Shown here piece after piece: positions 25,231 through 33,024 of a stretch of 64,000 bases of DNA (the first letter of the stretch is position 1; the number at the start of each line of letters is the position of its first letter). The DNA is from Myxococcota bacterium (GTDB lineage Bacteria > Myxococcota_A > UBA9160 > UBA4427). The position numbers and the translations under genes were made by a program. The notes under the pieces are model-generated. The model did no database searches. It was not told the origin of the DNA and was given only the letters and a program-made list of their open reading frames with translations. The stretch spans positions 1 through 64,000 of the forward strand of contig JANQEL010000050.1 of assembly GCA_028278345.1 (NCBI GenBank). The letters run 5' to 3'.

Positions 25231-26349
25231 TCACTTGGGGCCGACCAGGCCCGTCCAGCCGTAGCGCGCATGCGGCCCGAGGTGGATCTGCTCGAGCACG
25301 CCCACGCCCTTCTTTGCGCCACTCGTCGCCAGGACGACCTGCTGGATATGCACGTTTTCGAGGGCGTTTTCGTCGACTTCGTCGCAGCGCCACGATTCGC
25401 CGCCGATCGCGAGTTCGCCCTTCCAGCGGCCGTGCCCCCACTCGGGGTGCATGTAACCAATGCCCTTCATGCGATAGCAGAGCACGGGTTCGAGCTGGAT
25501 CTCCTCGCGCTTGCCGTCGAGGGTGAGCAGGGTGATCTCCGCATCGCTCGCGCGACGTGTTCCCTCGACGAAGCTCAGGTTGTGCTCACCACCGGCGAGG
25601 AACTCGGTCGCGGGATCTTCGACCGCCGGGATCGTCGCGGGGTCGTCATAGACCGGGCAGATCATGCCGTCGAAGTGCCACATCACACCGTGCTCGTTCT
25701 CGAAGAGCCCCATGTGGGTGCAGCGATCTTCCCAGTGCAGCGGAGCCCAGAGGAAGAAGACACCACCGGGTTGGGTCGGCGGCGCACCGGGAGGCGCGGG
25801 ATCGCCCACCGGCCGCACGCCCCAGCTGCGATCCTTCGTGCCGTACACGCGCTTCGGATCGATCGTCAGCGACTTGCCCGCGTAGCGGATTTCGCCTTCC
25901 CAATGACCGAACTGGTTGAAGCGCGTCGCCTCCATGCGACCGACGCGCCGGCGCGCCAGCTGATGTCCCTCTTCGATACTGCCCGTGCGCGGGATCCACT
26001 GCAGCTCACCCGCGATCCCCGTTTCGTTGTCGTCGAGGGTCACCTTCAAGCGCTTCATCGGCTCCTGGATGTCGATCTCGAACGGGCCGACCTGTAGCTC
26101 GGTGGGTTCGGTGGGCGCGCGGCGCGAACCGTGGAAGGCGTGCTGCTCACCGTCGATCACGATCGAGAGCCCGCAATCCATGATCTCGAGGTTGGGATAG
26201 AGGGCCGCGCCGATGCCGAAGTAGAACTCGCCGTCGTCCCGATAGCCGTTGAACCAATAGCGGTCGTACACGTGGCGATCGCTCGACGCGGGGTGCTTGA
26301 GCGGTTCGGAGGTCTGGTGAACGGGGTAGTCGTCGAGTTTCGAAAGCAT
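25231..26349 (-). CDS. CrtC/AttH-like lipocalin-fold protein (function unknown)
   Basis: Predicted 372-residue soluble protein rich in Trp, Gly and aromatic beta strands, with no signal peptide. It resembles the double-barrel lipocalin-like proteins around hydroxyneurosporene hydratase (CrtC) and AttH, including DUF7064/7065-type proteins. Landmarks are DRYWFNGYRDDGEFYFG near the N-terminus, KDRSWGVRPVGD in the middle and a Gly/Trp-rich GRWKGEL late. It may bind or hydrate a hydrophobic terpenoid- or fatty-acid-like ligand. GGAG precedes the ATG. It lies 38 bases after a phosphotransferase gene and is probably cotranscribed. The function is not established. Confidence 0.6.
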   Translation of the reverse strand: MLSKLDDYPVHQTSEPLKHPASSDRHVYDRYWFNGYRDDGEFYFGIGAALYPNLEIMDCGLSIVIDGEQHAFHGSRRAPTEPTELQVGPFEIDIQEPMKRLKVTLDDNETGIAGELQWIPRTGSIEEGHQLARRRVGRMEATRFNQFGHWEGEIRYAGKSLTIDPKRVYGTKDRSWGVRPVGDPAPPGAPPTQPGGVFFLWAPLHWEDRCTHMGLFENEHGVMWHFDGMICPVYDDPATIPAVEDPATEFLAGGEHNLSFVEGTRRASDAEITLLTLDGKREEIQLEPVLCYRMKGIGYMHPEWGHGRWKGELAIGGESWRCDEVDENALENVHIQQVVLATSGAKKGVGVLEQIHLGPHARYGWTGLVGPK

Positions 26350-26387
26350 GATTTCTCCGGGGTGGATGAAGAAGGATCAGTGGAGGG

Positions 26388-27488
26388 TCAAAGGAGGGAG
26401 AGGCAATCGAGGTCGCGAATCGCCTGACAGGAGCGCGAACTCATCGCCATGAACATCTCGTCGCCGCGATCGGTCTGCAGCACCGCCATGGCCCCCAGCA
26501 CCGTGATGAGCGGGCCCTGGAACTGACCGAAGCGGTAATCGTCGAAGCACTGCTCGAAGGAGTAGTCGCCAACGCCATGGCCGAGCAGTTCTTCGTGGTA
26601 GGCGCGCACGAGTTCCTCTTCGCACGAGCGCCGCAGTTCGGGCGACATCGCGTTGCCCATGAAGTACGCGACGTCGCGCGCGGGATGTGCGATCGAAAGC
26701 GTCTGCCAATCGACGGCGGCCACCGGTGCGCCGCCTTCTGCGGTTCCGAAGAGCAGGTTGTCCAGACGATAGTCGCCGTGCATCACGGCGAAGCACTCGG
26801 GTCGCGCAACCAACCAACTCGACGCGTGGCTGGCAAACGTACGCAACACCTCTGCGTCTTCCTTGCTGAGTCGACTCTCGTAGCGCACGATGAACTCGTC
26901 GGTTCGCGGCTTGAGGATGGTGGAGAAGTAGCCGGCGATCTCCGGCGTCATGCGATTCAACCATCCGAGCTCGTCGAGCTGGGCATCGCACCAACTCGAA
27001 CCGTGAAGACCGGCGAGGTTGCGCAGCGCGAGCTCCGCTTCTTCTACCGAGCAACCACGTATCTGGTCGCCCTGCTCCGCGGGAGCGAGATCTTCGAGCA
27101 CGAGGATGAACGCGTCTTGATCGTCGTTGATGTCCGCGTACCAACAGCGCGGGGTTCGGATGGCGTACTGATGCGCGAGGTCGCGATAGAAGCGCAGCTC
27201 CGTCACATAGCCGCCGGCCGCGCCCGCAGCGCGGCTGGTTTCGTTTCCGGCGGGTACCTTCACCACGAGGGTGTCGGGCGTCGCGGCGTCCCGCCGGGCG
27301 TAGTCGATGTGCAGCCGGTAGTTGTCGGCCATCTGCCCGGTGCCGACAGGGCTCGAGCGGAGTGCCGAAACCTCCGCGTCGCATCCGCTCGCCTGGAGGA
27401 CGCGGGTCAGCCAGTTGGGGCTGATCGCGTCGGGGTGGTCGACGAGGGGGAGGTCGCAGTCGCTCGGCGGGGGGGTGCGATCGGGCAT
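26388..27488 (-). CDS. Phosphotransferase family protein (APH/kinase-like fold)
   Basis: Predicted 366-residue small-molecule kinase of the aminoglycoside phosphotransferase/EcKinase group. The nucleotide-binding Lys is in TLVVKVPAG. The catalytic loop is VMHGDYRLDNLLF (Asp base, Asn metal ligand), and the metal motif is AVDWQTL in place of DFG. The open frame runs to 27845 but would overlap the divergent PaaX gene; ATG at 27488 gives the expected family length. In actinobacterial and proteobacterial genomes such proteins often accompany lipid, steroid or acyl-CoA metabolism genes. The substrate is unknown. It is paired with the CrtC-like gene. Confidence 0.82.
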   Translation of the reverse strand: MPDRTPPPSDCDLPLVDHPDAISPNWLTRVLQASGCDAEVSALRSSPVGTGQMADNYRLHIDYARRDAATPDTLVVKVPAGNETSRAAGAAGGYVTELRFYRDLAHQYAIRTPRCWYADINDDQDAFILVLEDLAPAEQGDQIRGCSVEEAELALRNLAGLHGSSWCDAQLDELGWLNRMTPEIAGYFSTILKPRTDEFIVRYESRLSKEDAEVLRTFASHASSWLVARPECFAVMHGDYRLDNLLFGTAEGGAPVAAVDWQTLSIAHPARDVAYFMGNAMSPELRRSCEEELVRAYHEELLGHGVGDYSFEQCFDDYRFGQFQGPLITVLGAMAVLQTDRGDEMFMAMSSRSCQAIRDLDCLSLL

Positions 27489-27657
27489 CGCGAGGGACCT
27501 TAGGACACGCAGGAGGCGTTGGCTCTGGCGCCCGGCGAACGCGAATACGCGAAAACCCCTTCTAATCCAGCCATTTGAGTCGAATCGGCTCCTTAGGGCT
27601 GGATATTTCAACATGCGGCGATAAAGTGCCGATGCTGTAATAACCATTGGGATCGAG
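27489..27657. promoter_or_regulatory. Divergent gap before the PaaX-type regulator gene
   Basis: This 169-base gap between the phosphotransferase and the regulator gene is A+T-rich relative to its surroundings between about 27540 and 27655 (for example TAATAACC near 27640). It must contain the regulator promoter. I found no convincing -35/-10 pair, and only a short CGGC..GCCG inverted repeat around 27612-27630 that could be an operator. No coding frame is seen. Confidence 0.3.
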
Positions 27658-28542
27658 ATGCCGCCGTCCTCGTACGAAACCCCGCGCGCCAGCATCACCG
27701 CGAAGAGCCTGATCGTCGACCTGCTCTCGACGGTGAGCGGCCGGTATTCGGTTGGCGTCGGGGCGCTGGTGAGCGCCGGTGCACTCTTCGGCATCGGCGA
27801 GAACAGCATGCGGGTCGCCCTTGCCCGCCTCCGGGCCAGCGGCACCCTCGAATCCGCGGGGCGCGGGCTCTATCAGCTCAGTCGCGCCGCGCGAAGGGTG
27901 AACCGCGAAGTCGTCTCCTGGTCGCGCGTCGAAGAAGGGCTGGTCGATTGGGATGGCAGCTACCTGGCCGTCGATGCCAGCGCGCTCTCGGCACGCGATC
28001 GCCGCGCACGGCGCACGCGGGATCGCGCCTTTCGGCTACTCGGTTTCGAGAGCCTCACCCCCGCCCTCTCGATCCGCCCGAACAACCTCGCGGGCGGTGC
28101 AGCCGCCTGCCGCGACCGACTCGCTTCGCTCGGCGTTGCGGGTTCGTCGCCCGCGCCCCTCGTCTTCGAATTGAGCGCCCTCGACACCGTGACCGATACC
28201 CGCGCGCGCACGCTCTGGGATATCGATGCGCTCGAACGCGGCTACCGCGAAGGCCTCGCGGCCCTCGAAGCAGCGATCACGCGCATGCCCGAACTCGACC
28301 GCGATGCCGCCATGACGGAATCGTTCTCGATCGGCGGGGATGTCGTGCGGCGCATCGTGCTCGACCCCTTGCTCCCCGCCGCCATCGTCGACAGCGACGC
28401 GCGCCACCAGATGATCGAAGCCATGCGTCGCTACGACGTGCTCGGCAAGCAGGCCTGGCGCGAGTGGGCGGGCGGTTCGGTGGAGCTGCTCGCCGGGCCC
28501 GTCGGCGGCAGCGGTCTCGAAGTCGCGCCCGGTTCAGTCTGA
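27658..28542 (+). CDS. PaaX family transcriptional regulator
   Basis: Predicted 294-residue regulator. The N-terminus is a PaaX-type winged helix (residues about 15-80: SLIVDLLSTVSGRYS, then NSMRVALARLRASG as recognition helix and LESAGRGLYQLS as the wing). A central cyclic domain and a helical C-terminus follow, as in PaaX and its relatives. PaaX itself represses phenylacetate genes and responds to phenylacetyl-CoA; no paa genes are near, so the ligand here is likely a different acyl-CoA or acid. A desaturase gene follows after 46 bases and is the obvious target or operon partner. Confidence 0.83.
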   Translation: MPPSSYETPRASITAKSLIVDLLSTVSGRYSVGVGALVSAGALFGIGENSMRVALARLRASGTLESAGRGLYQLSRAARRVNREVVSWSRVEEGLVDWDGSYLAVDASALSARDRRARRTRDRAFRLLGFESLTPALSIRPNNLAGGAAACRDRLASLGVAGSSPAPLVFELSALDTVTDTRARTLWDIDALERGYREGLAALEAAITRMPELDRDAAMTESFSIGGDVVRRIVLDPLLPAAIVDSDARHQMIEAMRRYDVLGKQAWREWAGGSVELLAGPVGGSGLEVAPGSV

Positions 28543-28588
28543 GCGCCCCATCCCTTCACTTCACTACCGAAAGAACAGGAGAACCATC

Positions 28589-29569
28589 ATGGTCATGTCG
28601 ATGAGCGAAGCCCCCGAGCTCGCTACTGCAGACGAAGCCACTGAACAGCGCGGCAAGGCCGTGCGCCTCACCGATTGGATGACGGCCGAGGAACTCTCGC
28701 GCTTCACCGCCCGCAGCAACTGGCGGGCCGGTCGCCACGTCGCCTTCAACTGGCTGATGATCGGGCTGATCTTCGCCTTCGTGGCAACCTGGACGAACCC
28801 CCTCACCATCCTCCTGGCGATCGCCCTGCTGGGCGGCCGACAGCTGGCTTTCGCAGCATTGATGCATGATTGCGGGCATCGGGTCTGCTTTGCGAACCCG
28901 GTCGCAAACACGATCGTGGGGCAGTGGCTGTGCGCCTACCCGATCCTTTCCGACATGGAGCGCTATGCCCGCGGCCATCGCGCGCACCACCGGCTCGCCG
29001 GTACGCGCAAGGATCCCGATCTGCCCAACTACATGAACTATCCGATCACGCGCGAGAGTTTCAAGCGGAAGATCTGGCGTGACCTCACCGGGCAGACGGG
29101 TTGGAAGGCCTTGAAGGCGACCTGGCGCCGCGGCAAGACCGAACTCACGAAGATGCCCTGGGATGGCAATGCCATCGCCGGTCATGTGATCGTGAACGGC
29201 GCCATGTTTGGCGTGCTGTACGCCACCGGGAACGGTTGGCTCTATCTCCTCTGGCCCATCGCCTTCATGACGACCTACATGCTGATCGCGCGCCTGCGAC
29301 AGGTCGCAGAGCACGGTGTCGTACCGGATCTCTACGACCTCGACGCACGCAAGAACACGCGGACCACGTTGGTGCGTTGGTACGAGCGGCCGTTCCTCGC
29401 GCCCTTCAATCTCAATTACCACCTCGAGCATCATCTCCACGCCGGCATTCCCTGTTATCGCTTGAAGGACTTCCATCACTTCCTGAAGGCGCGTGGGTTC
29501 TACGACGACACCCACTTCACTGAGGGGTACGGCGAGTTGTTCCGGCAGGCGGTGCCTGCTTCGGCGTAG
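28589..29569 (+). CDS. Fatty acid desaturase
   Basis: Predicted 326-residue membrane-bound di-iron desaturase/hydroxylase. All three His boxes are present: HDCGH (93-97), HRAHH (130-134) and HLEHH (278-282). Hydrophobic pairs lie at about 50-90 and 195-235. It would introduce a double bond or hydroxyl into acyl chains or related lipids, needing O2 and an electron donor not encoded nearby. A good ribosome site (AGGAG) precedes the ATG. It is downstream of and probably regulated by the PaaX-type gene. The sulfatase-like gene follows 59 bases later on the same strand. Confidence 0.92.
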   Translation: MVMSMSEAPELATADEATEQRGKAVRLTDWMTAEELSRFTARSNWRAGRHVAFNWLMIGLIFAFVATWTNPLTILLAIALLGGRQLAFAALMHDCGHRVCFANPVANTIVGQWLCAYPILSDMERYARGHRAHHRLAGTRKDPDLPNYMNYPITRESFKRKIWRDLTGQTGWKALKATWRRGKTELTKMPWDGNAIAGHVIVNGAMFGVLYATGNGWLYLLWPIAFMTTYMLIARLRQVAEHGVVPDLYDLDARKNTRTTLVRWYERPFLAPFNLNYHLEHHLHAGIPCYRLKDFHHFLKARGFYDDTHFTEGYGELFRQAVPASA

Positions 29570-29628
29570 GCTGGGCGAGAGCGATCACGCGACAACGGGG
29601 TCATCGTGGCGGCTAACATGACGCCACG

Positions 29629-31434
29629 ATGACTTCGGAACCGCCTTCGCCGAACGACCCGCAGCCGGAGGCCTCCGCGCTTCGGCGCATGACCGCGCGT
29701 GCGGTTGCGCTCGCGCAGTGGGGTTTCGTGGTCGGCGGATTCGTGGGTGTGGCCGAAGCCGCCGCCTCGCTCGAGTCGATCGGTCCGATCGTCGATCGCG
29801 TCGGGACGATGGGCGTCACCGTCGCGGTCGACGCGGTGGCCGGAGCCGGCATCGCCGCGGTACTGGGTGCGATCACTGGCCTCGCGATGCCGCCCGCGTC
29901 GACGGGCATGGCTCTGCGTCGAGGACCCGCTCTCCTGCTTGCGGCCACGGCGGTCATCGGGACCGCTTTCGCGGCCATTGGCGCTTCGGATCGTGGGACA
30001 AACCCCTCGAATCACCCCCATATCCTGCTGATCTCGATCGACACCCTGCGAGCCGACCACCTCTCGGCCTACGGATACGGCCGCGAGACCAGCCCGCGCC
30101 TCGATGCGTTGGCGCGCCAGGGAGTGCTCTTCGTCGACGCCACGTCGCACTCGACCTGGACCCTGCCCGCCCACGTCTCGATGCTGACCGGCCTCGACCC
30201 CGCAGCCCACGGCGTGCTGGCCCGCGAGCACCGCATCCAGGACTACCACCACACCCTGGCCGAACGACTGCGCGAAGCCGGCTATGCGACGGCGGCCTGG
30301 GTGGGAACGCGCGACTGGGGCTTCGTGGGTTCGCGCTACGGCTTCGACGAGGGTTTCGATCGATTCGAGCACTTCCCCCACCCGAAGCGCTTCCGCAGTG
30401 CACGCCTGTTGCGAGAGTTCGACGAGTGGTGGTTGTGGCATGGCGAAGGCGGCGTAGGCAACGCGCGCGCGGAAGTCACGAACGTCATCAACTGGATCGC
30501 GGCCGAGCGAGAGCAACCCTTCTTCGCCTTCGTGCACTTCTACGACGTGCATTCGAAGGGCGCGCGACTTCCCTACGAAGCGCCGGCCCCCTATCGCGAC
30601 ATGTTCTGCGAAGGAAACGTCGACGAGGTCGAAGCCTGCGACGAAGGCGTGTGTGCGACCGAGCGCCTGCTCGAGATCGCTCGCGGCTGGAAGAAGCCCC
30701 TCGACGCCGAGGAGATCGAGTGGGCGCGCTGCCTCTACGACGGGGGCATCGCGTTCGTCGACCACGAGGTGGGACGCCTGCTCGACGTCCTCGAAGACCG
30801 CGAACTGCTCGACGACATGGTCGTCATCGTCACCTCGGACCACGGCGAGGCGTTCTTCGAACACCGAAAGCCGCTGCACTCGACGCTGCATCAGGAGATC
30901 ACGCGGATCCCCTTGATCATCCGCTCTCCGGACGCCATCGCGGGCAAGCGCGCCAACGGCGTCGTGCGACAGAGCGACCTGCTACCCACCGTGCTCGAAC
31001 TCGCGGGCGTGGAGGTCGTGGGCGAGATCCAGGGACGAAGCCTCGTCCCCCTGCTCGAGGATTGGCACGCCAGCAGCGACGCCGAAGTGCTGGCCTTCGA
31101 CGACAGCGGCGGCAGCGTGCTCCTTCGTTCGGGCACGAAGACCCTCATCCAACGCCAGACCGTCCGCAAACTCGAAGGCCGCCCCGAGCGCGAGTACTAC
31201 GACCTCGCCCTCGATCCGAAGCAGGAGCACAACCGCCAGGGACGAGAGAAGAAGGCGGTCGCCGAGTTGACGCTGAAGATGGGCGAACGCATGCGCGAGA
31301 GCGATGCGCTTCGCAAGCGACTGCGCGGCGGTGAGGCATCGGTCGACGTCGAGATCGACAAAGAAGTCGAAGCCGGCCTACGCGCTCTCGGCTACGTGGT
31401 GGACGAGAACGAAGAACCATCGGAAGCGCGCTAA
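29629..31434 (+). CDS. Sulfatase/alkaline-phosphatase superfamily protein, membrane-anchored
   Basis: Predicted 601-residue protein. Hydrophobic helices at about 23-43, 65-85 and 100-118 anchor it; the rest is a sulfatase fold. Metal ligands include Asp138 (ISIDTLRADH) and Asp404-His405 (TSDHGEAFFEH). The usual formylglycine motif C/S-x-P-x-R reads T-L-P-A-H (Thr178-His182), so this is not a classical type I sulfatase. A Thr nucleophile, as in LtaS-like phosphoglycerol transferases, is possible. The final 60 residues are charged and helical. It overlaps the convergent DUF4336 gene by 4 bases. The substrate is unknown, probably periplasmic. Confidence 0.83.
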   Translation: MTSEPPSPNDPQPEASALRRMTARAVALAQWGFVVGGFVGVAEAAASLESIGPIVDRVGTMGVTVAVDAVAGAGIAAVLGAITGLAMPPASTGMALRRGPALLLAATAVIGTAFAAIGASDRGTNPSNHPHILLISIDTLRADHLSAYGYGRETSPRLDALARQGVLFVDATSHSTWTLPAHVSMLTGLDPAAHGVLAREHRIQDYHHTLAERLREAGYATAAWVGTRDWGFVGSRYGFDEGFDRFEHFPHPKRFRSARLLREFDEWWLWHGEGGVGNARAEVTNVINWIAAEREQPFFAFVHFYDVHSKGARLPYEAPAPYRDMFCEGNVDEVEACDEGVCATERLLEIARGWKKPLDAEEIEWARCLYDGGIAFVDHEVGRLLDVLEDRELLDDMVVIVTSDHGEAFFEHRKPLHSTLHQEITRIPLIIRSPDAIAGKRANGVVRQSDLLPTVLELAGVEVVGEIQGRSLVPLLEDWHASSDAEVLAFDDSGGSVLLRSGTKTLIQRQTVRKLEGRPEREYYDLALDPKQEHNRQGREKKAVAELTLKMGERMRESDALRKRLRGGEASVDVEIDKEVEAGLRALGYVVDENEEPSEAR

Positions 31435-32111
31435 TCCAACAACCACGCGTAGGCCTGCTTGAGCATAGCGTGGCCATTGGTTTCGAGGACTTCGCCGTGG
31501 GTGACGGTGACGCGGTCGAAGTCCCATTCGAGGATGCGTTCGATGCCGCGCTTGATCGCCTCCTTGTCCTTCATGAAGGACTTGGCGAGGCGGCTCGGAC
31601 CGAAGTGTCCGTAGCCTCCCATGACGCGCATGACCAGACGCGTGATGAACGAGTCGGAATGCATGATGTTGAAGCAGAGATCGGTGAGCAGGAGGGTTCG
31701 CGTCGCGGGGTGGTAGAAGACGGTTTCTTCGAGAGCGGGTGCGCCTTCGACGAAGACCTGCTCGAGGTCGCCTGCCCAGGCCGCGGGCGCCTCGCTCGTG
31801 AGGGTCGTGTATTCGAGCCCCTTCACCTTCGCCTCGAAGCCGGGGGGCGCGTAGCACGCCGCGCCTTCGTAGCGTGAGACCCAATCGGTCACGAACTCAT
31901 TGTGATAGAGGTTGGGCGCCACGAGCTGGGTGACGTTGCCGAGCTTCGCGATCTCGCCGTGGTCACCGTCGTCCGCCGGTCCAAGTGCGTGGGCGAAGAG
32001 ATTGCCGTCCGAAAGGCGGATCAAGGTGGTACGCGTCCCGATCTGGATGCCGCCGGGCATCTTGAACGCGTGGTCGATCACCCAAAGACCGTCGTCGAGC
32101 CTTCGCAGCAT
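31431..32111 (-). CDS. DUF4336 domain-containing protein
   Basis: Predicted 226-residue soluble protein matching the DUF4336 pattern: an opening LDDGLWVIDHAF, then IGTRTTLIRLSDG, a HALGPADDGD loop, LVAPNLYHNEF, and a late VTVTHGEVLETNG. The fold is thought to be metallo-beta-lactamase-like but without the full HxHxDH motif, so activity is uncertain. The open frame runs far upstream to 32840, over the crotonase gene. I chose ATG 32111 because the family N-terminus begins there. Its stop overlaps the convergent sulfatase-like gene. Confidence 0.8.
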   Translation of the reverse strand: MLRRLDDGLWVIDHAFKMPGGIQIGTRTTLIRLSDGNLFAHALGPADDGDHGEIAKLGNVTQLVAPNLYHNEFVTDWVSRYEGAACYAPPGFEAKVKGLEYTTLTSEAPAAWAGDLEQVFVEGAPALEETVFYHPATRTLLLTDLCFNIMHSDSFITRLVMRVMGGYGHFGPSRLAKSFMKDKEAIKRGIERILEWDFDRVTVTHGEVLETNGHAMLKQAYAWLLD

Positions 32112-32192
32112 GGCGTCGTCTCCCCGTCTTCTCGTCGCCTGACACAGTCGAAAGTGCACCTCAGACGATCTGCCGAAAACCGCGCATGCGGC

Positions 32193-32211
32193 ATGCAGCG
32201 CAACGCTGCAT
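32193..32211 (-). terminator. 8-bp stem-loop between crotonase and DUF4336 genes
   Basis: ATGCAGCG and CGCTGCAT form a perfect 8-bp stem with a 3-base loop. It lies 53 bases past the stop of the leftward crotonase gene, and TTTT follows 13 bases further on that strand. It could end crotonase transcription or attenuate the downstream gene. The remaining 150 bases of the gap show no other signal. Confidence 0.4.
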
Positions 32212-32263
32212 CCGCGCGATCGCACGCTCTGCGACGGCTTACACGGACGAGAAGCGCGGAGGA

Positions 32264-32926
32264 CTACATCTGCGAGCGGAGCGCGGCGATCGTCTCCCGG
32301 TACATCCCCTCCTTGAGGGTCCGCATCACCGGGTGGGCCTTCTCGGCGTATGCCTGCGCGACCTCGATCGCGCGCGGGAGCACCGCTTCTTCGGGCAAGG
32401 CCTCGTCGACGATGTTTCGCTCCCGTGCGTGCTCGCCGCCGTAGCGCGTCCCCGTGACGATGACCTCGTGCGCGGTCTGGTGCGGTAGCCGCGCCTTCAG
32501 GATCGCGGTCATGCCGGGATGTAGCGGTGCCTTCATGTCGATTTCCGGCAGACAGAAGTAGCCGCGTTCGGTTCGCATGATGCGCGTGTCGTGGGCGACG
32601 GCGATCTGCGCGCCTGCACCGAAGGCGTGCCCATTCATCGCCGCCACAGTGTAGGTCGGGAAGGTGAGCACGCGTTCCATGATCGCGAGCACCTTCGAGA
32701 GGTAGTTCTGGGGCCCACCCGCTGCCTCGGTCTGCATGTACTCGAGGTCGAGACCGTTCGAGTAGAACTTCCCCGTACCGATCGTGACCAGGGCCTTGGG
32801 GCCATCCGCCTTCTCGACCTCGTCGAGGGCGCCATTCCACGCCTCGATGGCTTCGCCGTTGAATCGGTTCTCGCCGCCCTGCATACGCAGAACGAATACG
32901 TCTTGCTCTCGCGTCAGATCAATCAT
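32264..32926 (-). CDS. Enoyl-CoA hydratase/isomerase family protein (short)
   Basis: Predicted 220-residue crotonase-fold protein. The oxyanion segments are GKFYSNGLDLEYM (about 52-64) and NGHAFGAGAQIAVAHD (about 96-111), and CLPEIDMKAPLHPG holds a Glu at one hydratase position. It is 30-40 residues shorter than typical members at the C-terminus. The sequence pattern (NGLDLEYM, ERGYFCLPEID) is reminiscent of eukaryotic-type delta3,delta2-enoyl-CoA isomerases as well as hydratases, so either is possible. It is divergent from the molybdopterin oxidoreductase gene across 98 bases. Confidence 0.82.
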   Translation of the reverse strand: MIDLTREQDVFVLRMQGGENRFNGEAIEAWNGALDEVEKADGPKALVTIGTGKFYSNGLDLEYMQTEAAGGPQNYLSKVLAIMERVLTFPTYTVAAMNGHAFGAGAQIAVAHDTRIMRTERGYFCLPEIDMKAPLHPGMTAILKARLPHQTAHEVIVTGTRYGGEHARERNIVDEALPEEAVLPRAIEVAQAYAEKAHPVMRTLKEGMYRETIAALRSQM

Positions 32927-33024
32927 ACGGGGATGCTATCGCGCTGTGCGCGCAGCGAGCAGGTCCACTCCCGCCCCCGATCGCGAGTGCCACTCGGAGC
33001 GGGCGCCTCTAGACTCGTTGGGCC

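Noticed and set aside
27658-28542. Phenylacetate catabolic cluster suggested by the PaaX-type regulator
   Set aside because: None of the paaA-K genes is present nearby.
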